NCBI GenBank assembly: GCA_022575985.1
Contig: JAKSXM010000137.1
Location: 21,036,001-21,100,000 of the forward strand
Direction of reading: 5' to 3'
DNA from: Anagrus nilaparvatae
Taxonomy: Eukaryota > Arthropoda > Insecta > Hymenoptera > Mymaridae
DNA length: 64,000 bases
Part shown: positions 39,901 to 50,820 of the stretch, in pieces
Layout: each line of letters opens with the position of its first letter
How positions within the stretch are numbered: position 1 is the first letter of the stretch
Translations under genes and position numbers: made by a program
Notes under the pieces: generated by a model
The model's input: only the letters and a program-made list of their open reading frames with translations
What the model was told of the DNA's origin: nothing
The model's database searches: none

Positions 39901-42217
39901 CTTCTCTTTCTGAAGTTACAATTCTAAAATTTAATTAGTATATTAGTTGAAAGAATGTGGGATTGAATTAAAGATTAAAAAATTTCAATAATCTTACTTT
40001 ATTTGTTTGGCACTGCAAATGTCTTCCATTCTTTCTCTTCTGGTAGGTGATACAGCATTTAAAATTTTCTGCCGACTTAAACATGTAATAAACCTTGGAT
40101 TTTCACTATATTTTATATAAGGTTTTGAATTTTTTATTGTTTTAATTCCTTCGGGTGGAAAAAATAACTTAGCTCCAAGTTTACCATCAACTTCATAACT
40201 TTTGCGAGGTTGACGATGATCACAAAGCATTAATAATTGCTCTAGGCTTTGAAAACAATCATTACCATTTCTTTGTTTCTCTAAATAATCTCCATCTCCA
40301 TGTTTACGGTTTATATATTCCTCCATTATATAAAATTTTTTAAAATCTTTCCAACATTTACATTTTAATAAATCTTTTTCTTTTCTTTCTCGCGGCTTAT
40401 CTCCGTGAATTTTGACTCTCATGTCTTCACGTTTTTCCATTAACTCAACCTGTTCCATTTTTCTATCTCTTGAAATACTTCTTTGACTTTTATTATAAAT
40501 CTTTTTGTCTGTAGATTTTCCTTTTAAATCGTTATTTTTATCAGTCTCAAATATTTTTTCACTGCTATTTTCTAAATCAAAATCATAGTCTAATTTAGAA
40601 TTTTTTCCAACATTTTTATCAAAATTTGATTTTGATTCTCCTTTACGTAATTTTTCAGATTTTATTTCACGTTTTCTTTCAATATCTAACCTTAAGTCAT
40701 CTTTATCTAATTTTTGATTATTTACATTAACTTTACAATCATCGTGACTTTCTTTTACATCGGCTTTAACTAGTTTAAAATTTTCAATTTTAGAACTACT
40801 TAATTTTTCTACATTAATATCTATACTTTTTTTTGACTCTTTTGAATCTTCTTTATTATCTGAATTGGATTGTTTTAAATTTTCCATTTTATTATTCTTT
40901 TTTTCATTGTCTAATTTTTTTGATTTTTCTGATGAATTTCCATTTTTTTTAGAAACAATGTCATGATTATTTTTTAAATTTTCAATTTTCTGCTCATCTT
41001 CATGAACTTGGATATTCTCAAAATTAGATTTTTCCTTATCTACTACATTATTTTTATTGTCATTATATTTTTTAGGTTTAACTAATTTTGTATCTATTTT
41101 AGAAGAAATTTTTTCTAAATTTTCTTTTAATTCATGTTTTTTATCAGATTTTTTAATTTTATCTTCAGGTTTACTATTTTCAGTAAACTTTAATTCTCTT
41201 TTGTCTTCACTTTCTTTTGTTTTTTCATTATAATAATAAGACTTATTATCATTTTTTGAATGCCTTTTTTTTTCTGATTCTCCTAAACCTAATTTTTTAT
41301 CTTTTGCTAAAATATTTTCTTCTTTATTTTTATCATCTTCTTTTAAAATCACGGATTTTTCATTATCAGTACTTATTTCAGATTTTGCACTCTCTTTTTT
41401 AGTTTTTGATTTTTCTGCATCATTTTCATCTTTTCTATCTCTTTTCGACTCTTTATGTTTTGTTTTAGAATAATTTTGATCTTCATGAGATAATTTAATA
41501 CTTGTTCTATGTCTTGACGTGCTTCTAGATCTTCGTTCTCTGCTTCTGTTTCTTCTAAAAATATAATTTAAATATAATTTTTTTCCATACTTCGTTGAAA
41601 ATATAAAAAAAAAAAAAATTAATTTTGAACCTATTCCTAACCTTTTCTTTTCAGGGGAACTTCTTGAGCGTCTATAATTTTCTTCACTTTTTCTGTCTCT
41701 GCTATGATAATCTTTACCTCTTCTACTCATTAAATTTTTTAAACCATATTCTTTAACTTCTAAAATAATTTTATAAGTAAATGAATAGAATAATTCATAA
41801 ATTTAAGAATGATAATATTTACCTTGAGCAATCAATTTATTCCTGTTTTCTTCTCTAACAATCTCTTCTATAGCAGAGATTTTTTCTGTCCCTAAGGGTA
41901 ATAATAAAATTTGTATTCTTTAACCCAAACTACTAAAATTTTATAATGAACTATTTAAAAGAATAGTTTTACTTACGTTTAGTTTTATCAACTTTATATT
42001 TCAATTTTTTTACTTTTGGAACTGCATTAAATTTATTGGCAAATGCCATTAATCTCTGTTTAGCTTTTTCTTTCCCTAAGACAGGTTTTAAAATTTTTGG
42101 ACTCTCAGTTTTGGTTACATCAGTACTGTTATCATCTTTTGTACTTTCCGGGGTCTCGGAAGTTTGATCTAAATTCAAATTTGGATTCATTGCTAAATCG
42201 ACACTTGGACTCTCCAT
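30985..42217 (-). CDS. Very large SR-rich and Lys/Glu-rich nuclear-type protein, 15-16 exons, family not recognised
   Basis: Exons: 42217-41977, 41891-41823, 41759-41642, 41554-39998, 39923-39535, 39092-36012, 35953-35791, 35693-35556, 35476-35195, 35130-34795, 34718-34601, 33759-33474, 33213-32694, 32625-32271 and 31281-30985. All join in phase to 2649 residues. Most is disordered: RS-rich near 115-165, K/E/S-rich to 540, Ser runs and lysine blocks around 930-1030, RS repeats near 1790 and 1940-2000. Globular-looking conserved-type segments are about 540-661 (CWKDFKKFY, GDYLEKQR, GAKLFFPPEG, PRFITCLSRQK), 1830-1880 and 2110-2140. A basic coiled coil (about 2265-2305) is followed by an acidic Glu stretch and a proline-rich C-terminus (SPPPPPPGSPPP). 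A role in splicing or transcription condensates is likely by composition, but I cannot name the family. Confidence 0.85.
31342..31483. mobile_element. Short MITE with 28-bp perfect terminal inverted repeats in an intron
   Basis: ATACTATCGGTTTGAAAAAG plus ATACGAAC at 31345-31372 is repeated in perfect reverse complement at 31455-31482, with an 82-base spacer. It lies in the last intron of the SR-rich gene. Perfect arms suggest a recent insertion or selection on the hairpin. No open frame. Confidence 0.7.
34140..34335. repeat. Hairpin repeat in an intron of the SR-rich gene, related to 50250-50420
   Basis: At 34257-34312, AGATCGCAGCTTACCATCC pairs with GGATGGTAATTAACGAGTGATCT across a CTCGGTTTCGCCTCGG loop. 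A relative at 50329-50385 has the same layout (CCCATCCTTGG, then CCTTGGACGGTAATTTACG). The upstream part, GCGGGTCAAAAACGC, is GC-rich against its surroundings. It is a dispersed repeat, probably non-autonomous. Confidence 0.55.
35290..35366 (-). repeat. In-frame hexanucleotide array coding Arg-Ser repeats
   Basis: Within exon 9 of the SR-rich gene a six-base unit (AGGTCC / AGGTCT on the coding strand) repeats about ten times, encoding RS dipeptides. The antisense strand reads as Asp-Leu repeats, which are an artefact. The array keeps frame and is probably length-variable. Confidence 0.8.
41555..41641 (-). other. 87-bp intron without stop codon, length divisible by three
   Basis: A GTTAGG donor and TTTTTAG acceptor flank 87 bases that also read through in frame. 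Retention would add 29 hydrophobic residues (including IFFFFIFS) to the RS-rich N-terminal part. The composition is unlike the flanking RS sequence, so removal is more likely. Both forms remain open. Confidence 0.6.
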
Positions 42218-43180
42218 TTTGTTTTTTTATTATCTAAAATAATTATATCTTTGAATTTAAAATATTTGCTTAAATAAAAATGAAATTATGCATACTATCT
42301 TTACACATTATTTATAACAAAAATTTTGATAATCAAACAAAAATTAACTTGATTCAGTGCACCTTAAAAATTTTTTATTCTTATATATTTCTTACAAATA
42401 ATTGTGTAAATGAGTACAAAAAATATGAAACTTTCAATATTCAGAAACACCTGATAAATTTTGATTTTTTAACATTCAATTAGTTAATAACAGAATTTTT
42501 TAACTTGTATTTGACAAAATTTTCTTTTACATAAAATTAGCTAAATTTTTTTTAAAAATTGTACAATTGATGGGTATAATCTAACCAATTATATAGGTCA
42601 TTATTATTTATATACAAATTTTTAAATTCTTAAAATTTAAAGCACTGTAACATATAATAAATTAATGCATTTCTAATTTTTTAATTTATTAAAGCACCAA
42701 AATCAATTAATATTTTCCTTGCATTATGCTGTAAACGTTTGTCTATACTCAGTCTACTGTCATTTTTTCAACAATGAGTTTAAAGTATCCACTTTAGATT
42801 ACAATCACACTAATGCCTTGAATTCGGATTTAAATTAAAAATGTTAAATTTATAATTTTAGAATAAAACTAAAACATGTTCAAATTTTATAAAAATATTC
42901 AATTATAATAACTAAATTTTATAATACTGAAAAAATATCACAAGTTAGTTCAGTTATATATGTGACTTAGTATATTTACCTTTGGATTTAAAATTTTTAT
43001 TCTATCCGATGTTTTTACTACTTGGTATAAAAAAATAATTCATTTTTAACAATTATTTTTAATAACTTTATATACATTTTTGTTAATTTTTTTACATTGT
43101 AAAAATTTACACATACAGTTCGTCATACATAAAGTCAGACATTTTTATTTCTTCCTCAGCATGCCATGGTTTTAATTTAC

Positions 43181-43270
43181 CGTGGATTGCGTGGGCTCGT
43201 TTGCTGTCCGCTGCGTGATCACTAACTCTTCAGCTTGAAAAACAATGTATACTTTTTTTTGTCTTAACAT
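43181..43270 (-). other. Probable 5' UTR exon of the SR-rich gene
   Basis: The coding exon at 42217 is preceded on the minus strand by a TTATTTTAG acceptor 16 bases before the ATG, so an upstream leader exon is expected. The GC-rich block 43181-43245 ends in a CACG-GTAAAT donor at 43181 and is the best candidate. The upstream boundary is unknown. Confidence 0.4.
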
Positions 43271-43624
43271 GCCGGGTATACATTAAAGTTTATTGTAAAA
43301 ATAAATAAAATATTGTTATTTATTTAAAAAATAAAAAATAATAATTTACTTATATTCGCTAGACAAATAAGAATAAAAGAACAAGATAAGCTGGAAGAGG
43401 CTACAAACAATTTAAGGTTATTCGTTACTCCAAAAATAAGTAATTTAGAAATTTAGAATTATTATTAGTCAAGAAAATGTAAATTAATATTATTTATTTT
43501 TTTTAGAGGTGTCAAGATTTAAATATCATATTTTAGCTTTTGTATTCACATAAGCTAAAAATATATACACATATATATAATAATCCATAAATTTAATAAA
43601 AATAAAATAACTTGAACTAAGAAA
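43250..43624. promoter_or_regulatory. Shared promoter region between the SR-rich gene (-) and bL17m (+)
   Basis: The two genes are transcribed away from each other, with the inferred leader exon at about 43.2 kb and the bL17m start at 43625. The spacer is AT-rich with TATATA tracts at about 43561-43579. A bidirectional housekeeping promoter is inferred from layout only. Confidence 0.4.
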
Positions 43625-44167
43625 ATGAATCAAGCAAGAGTTGATAAGTTGGTTTCGAAACTGAAAATTAACTTACTTCCAAAGCCCCGTAAGCTAAGAA
43701 ATGTACTAGGACCAGAAGGTCGAATAATTAAACTAAAAAAAACTCTGACAGCGCTTTTAAAATATGAAAGACTTGAATTGAATCATAATCGAGCTGATGA
43801 AACAAGAGGTTATGCAGAAAGATTAATATCTGAAGCGATTCGTTATGGACCAACAGATGAGAGAATGATGCAATTAGCAGATCATTGGATTATAGAAAAA
43901 CAAATTATTCACAAATTATTTGATGTATTAGTTCCTCGCTACCAAAATTATACATCTTCTTATACAGCTTATTATAAATCACAAAGAGATTATCCTGGAT
44001 ATTATTATAATAAAGCTATAATTGAGCTAAAAGGGAATCCTTTTCCACCTATAGTGAAATATGCCTCTGATGGAAAATATTTATTACATAATGTACTCTT
44101 GAGTGAAGCTAAGAAATCATACCATTTGCAAGAGGAAAAATTACTTCCTCCTCAAAGTTCGCAATAA
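43625..44167 (+). CDS. mRpL17: Mitochondrial ribosomal protein bL17m
   Basis: A single exon encodes 180 residues (human MRPL17 has 175). The bL17 core is clear: LRNVLGPEGRIIKLKKTLTA, then LLKYERLELNHNRADETRGYAE, then a helix to RMMQLADHWI, and KLFDVLVPRYQNY. It is a protein of the large subunit of the mitochondrial ribosome, near the exit tunnel, imported into the matrix. The N-terminus (MNQARVDKLVSKLKIN) is basic and can act as an import signal. The start is the first ATG, with AAAATG context. UTP6 follows about 690 bp downstream on the same strand, too far for a shared transcript to be evident. Confidence 0.95.
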   Translation: MNQARVDKLVSKLKINLLPKPRKLRNVLGPEGRIIKLKKTLTALLKYERLELNHNRADETRGYAERLISEAIRYGPTDERMMQLADHWIIEKQIIHKLFDVLVPRYQNYTSSYTAYYKSQRDYPGYYYNKAIIELKGNPFPPIVKYASDGKYLLHNVLLSEAKKSYHLQEEKLLPPQSSQ

Positions 44168-44857
44168 TTAATTTTAAATTAAGGATATTCATTATAAATA
44201 TTAGTTATATAATAAATGATATTTTATATTTAATTGAAAATTGATTTTTAATTATTCAAATTTTTCCTTTTAATTATCCCATTTTTGTTCATAAGAATTA
44301 GTAGTTAATTTTAAATAATATTACAATCTGTGGATGATAAAATTTTACTTTATGATTATGTTCCCAATTAAAATGGTGTAGAGACAGTCTTGTCGGCGTT
44401 TTTTATAACTTTAGATCCAGCTTGAATTGAAAACATAAAACAATATCAGCCTATTCTCTGTTTTAAAAAATTGAATTGTTGAAATAGATATTTTAAATAG
44501 TTATTTTAATTATAAAAATGGTTTTTCATGTTAATTATTATGTTTTATCAGGTTTTATCAGAGGTTTTATGCAAAATTTTATACTTATTTTCAATTTAAG
44601 CCGGACCTATTAAAGTTATAAAAATCACCGTTTCACAGCTCCAATTTTCTTTTAGAGTGGGGAAAGACCGGAGCCGGACTCCAATATGCATGCCAGATGC
44701 ATAAAATAGTGTATGTTCGTAAGTTTTGAGCATCATCACATGTGCTTTTTATAATTTTCTATTGTTGTTGTTCATGAGAGTTTATTATATAGAATAAAGT
44801 TAATTATTTTTCATTTTAGTTTTAATTATTTTTTTAAATTGTTAACAATTTAAAAAA
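44168..44857. other. Spacer between bL17m and UTP6
   Basis: Contains AT-rich sequence with a GC-richer patch at 44640-44700 (including GGGGAAAGACCGGAGCCGGA). That patch may belong to the UTP6 promoter or to an old repeat. No gene is seen. Confidence 0.4.
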
Positions 44858-47800
44858 ATGGCAGAGTTTGTGGAAAAAAGATGTGAGGACATGATTCCTG
44901 TCCTCGAAAAAATGGGAAATTTAAAGTTATTTACTAAGCAAGAAATTCGGTAAGTTTGGTTATGTTTATTGGTTAATATATTTATTTATTTAATTATTTT
45001 TCTTACTAATTTTCTAGAGGTATTGCTAAAAAACACAAAGAATTTGAATATAAAATCCAAAGACATACTAAATCTAAGGAAGATTATTTAAGATTCATTC
45101 AGTATGAAATGGATTTAATGAAACTTGTTACCCAACGTAGAGAGGTTTGTAATTATGTTATCCAACATTGTATTTAAAATTCATATAAATTTGTAAAATA
45201 ATATAATAATTTTTAGAAGTACCAAATTACCCAAAAAAAAAATATTGATTATACAATAGCAAATAAAATTAATCAATTGTATAAAGAAGCTATTTTTAAA
45301 TTTCAAGATGATATTAGATTTTGGATAGCATATATGAAATTTTGTAAACATTTGGTAAAAATTAATTTTGTTGTTATATATTTTGTAAAAAAATTTAAAT
45401 AAAACATTTAAAAATACAGAAATTTCAAGCTGATGTTGGTAGCATGATTGGTCGTATGTTACAAATTCATCAAGATAAACCTAAATGTTGGTACATAGCA
45501 GCTCGTTGGGAGATAGAAGAAAATAAAAATATCGAAACAGCAAGACAACTTTTATTAAGAGGACTACATTTTCACACAGACTCTCAGTTGCTTTTTACAG
45601 AAATTTTCAAGTATTTTTATAATAAATTTAATTTAAACATTTTTAAGTTATCAAAGTACAATAAAAAAACTTTTAATTTAGATTAGAATTAGATGAAGCT
45701 CTAAGTAAAAAACAAGATCCAGATATAAAAAGCAAATCAAAAAATGCAGTTGTTGATAAACCAGAAATAGATAATAAATTAAAACGAGTTTTTGTAATTT
45801 ATGAACAAGCATTTAAAAAAATCAAAGACATAAATTTTATCATTGAATTATTATCTATTGCTAATGAATATGATAACTCGGAAACATTACAAAACAAAAT
45901 TGTCAGGTAAGTAAAATGCTGAACCAAAACAAATAATTAAAATTAAGTAAGTTGTATTATTTTTTAGCGATATGGTAAAAGAATATACTCATGAGTGGCT
46001 TATGTGGGACACAATGGCGCATCGCGAATTAATGGGCTTAACGCAACCTACAACTGAAGGCGAGGAAACCCCAATGGAAACTGATGATTCTGAGTTAAGT
46101 ACATTGCGTGACCGTATTAGTAATTGCTACGAAGTTTATCAAGCTGCTGTAAAGAGATTAAAGAATGAAGAAATATGGTCCTCTTTTATTGATTGCATGC
46201 TAGAAATCAATCAAGAAACAGAATCACTACCAAACTTTAGAAGAAAATTACTAAAAAATGCTTTAATTCAAGGTCATCAAGCAAAAAAATTGAAAGAAAA
46301 ATATTATTTATATTGGGTAAAATATTTTACATCTTTGAATACCTAAAAGTTTATAATTACACTTTTTTAATAATCAAATTTTCAGATCGATATGCTTAAT
46401 ACAGATCAGATTCATATGGATTCAAAAGCAAAAGATAAATTATTTGAAGTCTTATGCTGGGCTACTGAAGCTTTGCCAAATAGTGAAAATCTTTGGCAAG
46501 CTAAATTGAATTTTCTTTTTAGCACTAACCAAGAAAATTTAGCAACCGAAACTTTTAATAAGGTAAGTCGTTTTTTTTAAAAATAAATGGATCCTAAATC
46601 TCTTGCAAATTTCTCATATTTCAAAATAAAGTTATCTAAATCTCAATAATTAATGTACCTATTATTTCTTCATTGATATCAGCAAAATTTATAAAAGCCA
46701 TTCCTTATCTAAAATTTAATTAAACCTTTTGTATAATAATTTATTAAAATATATAAAAAACTATTAATCTATACTTATAAAATTTTAAATTTATTTTTTG
46801 TAATAATTTATTAAAATAGCCCATGATATTTAAGAATTTCATAATTTCATTATAATAAAATATGTTAATTACTTGATCTTTATGATTGACACAATGAATA
46901 AAGGAAAATGGAATACTACCCATTTATTGTTAAAACATAATTTCGATTTCATTAATAAACGTCTTTACAGGCTGCAAAAATTTTAAAAGACAAGGCTGTA
47001 TCTTTATGGAAATCCAGATTATTATATACTCAAGCTAAATCGCCAGAAAAAATGGAGTCATTTTTTGAAGATGCATTAAAAAGTACGCCAGGAATAAGTA
47101 GTTTTATTAAACCACTTTACTTAGAATGGATTGTCTTAACAAAAGGTTTGTCTTCACTAATGTTTTTGTATATTTAAACATAATCTTTTATCACTATGAA
47201 CAATATTTCTGCTTTTTTTTTCATTTTCATTTTCGTAATATTGAACTTGTATTGCGTTTTTTATACTCTATAAGACAGAAAATAATTACTTTCTTCCTTA
47301 GGATAATTAAAAAATTTCTGTAACTCTCTGTTTGGTTCTCTAATCTTGGATCATACTAAACTTTTACAAAACTTACAACGGAACATGTTTATGTTCTGAC
47401 TATAAACATTCTAGCATTTAATACTTTGTAAAATAAGTCAAGAAATTATTCTAAGTCTCTAAACGCGAATCATTTCAAGTCCCAAAATTGAAATATTTAC
47501 TAATCCTATTTACTCTCCCCCCCTCTGTTTTCAGGGGTTTTAGAGCACTCCTCCCTATAATAGTCATTAAAACTGAACTAAAAATTTTACCAAAGATTAT
47601 TTTTTTTTCTAATTATTAAAAATTATTTATATTTTTTACAAGATATTGCAACTGCTCGAAAGGTTTACGAAAAGTTATGTTTGATACCTCCAGTTTGTCT
47701 AGAAATTCATAAAAAAATGGCTAGTTTAGAATTACTACAACCAGAAATATCATTAAAATACGCTCGAAGACCCCATGAGAATACTACAATACAATGTGGA

Positions 47801-47977
47801 AAAGATAATACTGATGTTTGGATGGATTTTATATCATTTGAAATGAAACATGGTGAACCAACAAAAGTATCTGAAATATATGATAGAGCAATCAAAACGT
47901 TAGAGCCTTCATTAGCAGACAACTTTATTACTGAATTCAGTTTAATTAAAGCAAATCCCGTATCAACAATTCAATAA
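44858..47977 (+). CDS. UTP6: U3 small nucleolar RNA-associated protein 6 (UTP6 / HCA66 family)
   Basis: Nine exons (44858-44949, 45018-45144, 45217-45354, 45420-45610, 45682-45906, 45968-46316, 46386-46562, 46971-47145, 47643-47977) join to 602 residues; human UTP6 has 597. The start MAEFVEKRCEDMIPVLEKM and the following LFTKQEIRGIAKKHKEFEYK are the diagnostic UTP6 N-terminus. The rest consists of HAT (half-a-TPR) helical repeats, for example FWIAYMKFCK and PKCWYIAARWEIEE, and C-terminally VWMDFISFEMKHGEP. In the family the protein is part of the UTP-B part of the small-subunit processome, which processes 18S pre-rRNA in the nucleolus. Intron 8 carries a diverged repeat (47372-47556). All splice sites are GT-AG. 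No damage is seen. Confidence 0.95.
47372..47556 (+). mobile_element. GGAACATGTTC-family repeat, copy e, in intron 8 of UTP6
   Basis: It begins ACAACGGAACATGTTTATG and keeps AAATTATTCTAAGTCTCTAA and CAAGTCCCAAAATTGAAAT, followed by a C-run and GGGGTTTTAGAG. Both ends are incomplete. Confidence 0.55.
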
Positions 47978-49021
47978 ATATTTAAATATGAAGCTATTTT
48001 TATAATTTTGTAAGGCCTTAAGTTACCTATTTAAAAATAGAATTAGATGAAAATTTTTAACAATAATTACTCAAAATTATCTAGAATGTTTTAATGAATT
48101 TTAAGTAGTAAATTTTTGTTTGAAACTATCTGATTGATAACACCTTATTTAAAAAATATTGTATAAATATTTAAATATAAATATATAAATTGTTTATTAG
48201 GTGATATTCTATTTTTTAGAATTAATTTATACATGTTCTCCATTCATTTTTATATTATTTAATGCTGGCAAAACTACTTTGCTTTTTGTAATAAATTAAT
48301 GAATTAACTAAATTTTTATACTTTTTAAATTTGTAAATAAATAAAGGATGTTTTTTTATAAATTTTTATAAAATATCTATATATTAATTAAACAATTAAA
48401 ACATTATTATTGAGAAGAAAAGTTTTGTTTTTTATTATTACTTTAAAACCTAGTTTTATTTTACATTTTTTGGAATTCCTTCTTATTTATAACAGAAAAT
48501 TTTGTTTTTCAATAACCACTAGCTTGCGCTTTTGATATTTTTCGAAACTTATTTTGCGAGTTCTGAAAAAATAGTGACGAGTAAGGTTCCACAATTTATT
48601 TATCTTTTTTCCAAATTTCAAATACAAAACAAAGTATTTTTTTTTAAATTTACAGTAATTAAAAAGGAAAGAATTTATGAAAAACTTAAACTCAAAACAA
48701 ATTCAGGTTTCTTTTATTTTAAGACCCCTTTTTCAATAATGCATTTTCTGTTTTTTTGATTTTCTTGTTTATAATCATTTCACGAATGTATACAAAAATT
48801 TTTAGGCAACAAAAAAAATAAATATATATTAAGATATTTCGGTTTAATTAAGCTATCGTTCTAAATCTTAGTGCATTTTCTTTATTATTGTATAGGGCCT
48901 ATTGTAGTGTCAAGTCCGTAAAACCGATAAAAAAAATGCATTAAAAAATTTTTTATTGACTATTTTAGGCGCATTTCAGGACTTAAAATAATAAAATCTC
49001 AAAATAACTATTAGCTATTAA
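47978..49021. other. 3' flank of UTP6, no further gene
   Basis: AATAAA at 47974-47979 overlaps the UTP6 stop and can serve as its poly(A) signal. The remainder is AT-rich with no supported exon. Confidence 0.5.
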
Positions 49022-50098
49022 AAAAACGCTGCCAAGTAATTAGCACTGTGGTTGCTCACTAACAATAACAAATAATGGTCTATTTTACCTAGTAAAAACG
49101 ATAATTCTAGATATTAGTACTTTTATGGAAAAAAAATTAAATACTACGTCTCAAAAGAAAAAAGATATTGCTATTTTTTTTATTTTTTTAGGTAAAAAAA
49201 TTTGAAAAAATTAAGTATCAATTGGAGATATCGGGTAAAATCGATAATTCTAGATATAAGTACTTTCATAGGAAAAAATTAGGTACTGCGTCCATAAAGA
49301 AAAAAAATATTGCTGTTTCTTTAATGTTTTCATGCAAAAAATTTTGAGAAAAAAATTTAAAAAAAATTGAGTATCAGATTTGAGATATCTAGTAAAAACA
49401 ATATTTTCAAAAATTAGTACTTTTATAGAAATAAATAAGGTGATACGTTCAAAACGAAAAAAAATATTTCTGTTTTTTTTATTTTTTTGTTTGAAAAATT
49501 TTTGGGTAAAAATTTTCAAAAAATTAAGTTTCAGATCCAAAAAATTGACTATAAAGTATATTTCTAAAACTAGTACTCCCACAGAGAAAAATGAGGTACT
49601 ACTTTCAAAAATTAAAAAAATATTGCTAGTTTTTTTATTTTTTTATGCATAAAGTTTCGAGAAAAAAAGGTTCAAAAAATTAAGTGCCAGATTGGAGATA
49701 TCAAGTAATAACCATATTTTCGGATAATGGTACTTTCATAGGAAAAAATTATATTAGGTACTACATTCAAAAAGAAAAAAAATATTGCAGTTTTTTTAAT
49801 TTTTTTTAAATTTTAAGAAAAAAAAAATTGGTATATTTTGTATTTTTTTGTAAAAAAAATTTTCAAAAAATTAAATATAAAATTCAAAATATCGTGTAAA
49901 AATGATACTTCGAAGTACTAGAATTCTAGATATTAGTACTTTCATGGAAAAAAATGAGCTATTAGATCCAAATTAAAAAAAAAAAGTATATCGAGATTTT
50001 TGGGTAAAAAAAATTTTTTAAACAAAATTAGGCCTTAATACCATAATGCTTGTTAAATATCACCGGATACAATCATACATACATATACATACATACAT

Positions 50099-50131
<33 letters not shown>

Positions 50132-50255
50132 TACAGACTTTTTTTAAAAACCGGTTTTTTAGCTTCCTGAGGTCTCAATACGTGCTTATATGTCGAAAAA
50201 TCAAAAAAAAATTTTTGACTGATCACAATGGTTCGATCCTCTATGAGGAACCAAA
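49022..50255 (+). mobile_element. GGTTCCTCA-family repeat, copy A
   Basis: It starts AAAACGCTGCCAAGTAATTA and TGGTTGCTCACTAACAATAA, and ends with CTCTATGAGGAACCA. Between them lie five or six diverged tandem units of about 110-130 bp, each built as GATATC..., ATTCTAGATATTAGTACTTT, CATGGAAAAAA..., GGTACTACGTCC and AAAAAGAAAAAAAT. After these come a (CATA)n/(CA)n tract and a conserved terminal 130 bp (TTTTTTAAAAACCGGTTTTT, GCTTCCTGAGGTC, CGTGCTTATAT). Copy B at 54828 has the same order. No protein frame survives in the satellite-like body. Confidence 0.7.
50074..50131. repeat. (CATA)n followed by (CA)n microsatellite
   Basis: About ten CATA units pass into about eight CA units. The same CA tract at the same place in copy B (55565-55580) shows it is part of the mobile repeat rather than an independent locus. 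Confidence 0.9.
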
Positions 50256-50483
50256 AAAAAATTTCTGTTTTGCGGCCACAGACACAGAAAAATTTTATAC
50301 GGCCCTTTTCCATAAATAAAGAATGCCCCAAATCACAGTTTCCCATCCTTGGCTTTGCCTTGGACGGTAATTTACGTGCGATTTGGACCACTCTTTACTT
50401 TTCTGCACTCGAGCCGTAAATATACTATTTTAATATACTATTTTTTCTAGAGAGCTTTCTTGAGTTAGTCAACATAAAAATTA

Positions 50484-50820
50484 GCTTATTGAAGTTGTAT
50501 TCATAAATTACTTGAATTTTCGATTATCAGGTGAAATAATATGCCATTTACTGAAAAAATTGATTCCCAAAATTATTGCTCATTTGATTATTTCTAAGTA
50601 TTTCCATAAAATACTTAGTTTCTTATATATATATAGCCAATTTGTGTTTCCACAAAAAAGGCCATTGTTATTTTTGAATACTCGGTGGCAAAACTATTGG
50701 GTGTGCTTAAATGTATATGCTTTTAAAAATCTTATTTTTTTGAATTTTAAATAGCATCTAAAATTCTACTCGGTAATCAGAAGTACAAGCGACTTTTGAT
50801 AATAAAGAGCCAGGCTAATA
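50484..50820. mobile_element. Foldback family III, copy 1, diverged
   Basis: The left arm has GAATTTTCGATTATCAGGTG and ATATGCCATTTACTGAAAAA. The right arm, reversed, gives TTAGCCTGGCTC, a CTTGT.CTTCTGATTACCGA stretch and AAAATAAGATTTTT. The layout matches copies at 52884 and 58968, though the arms are much eroded. Confidence 0.45.

Noticed and set aside
49250..49582. 110-residue minus-strand frame
   Set aside because: Phe/Lys/Ile-rich frame running through the satellite-like body of copy A; unit-to-unit differences break it elsewhere.
50053..50391. 112-residue minus-strand frame with Val-Cys-Val-Tyr repeats
   Set aside because: Produced by the CATA/CA microsatellite inside the repeat element.
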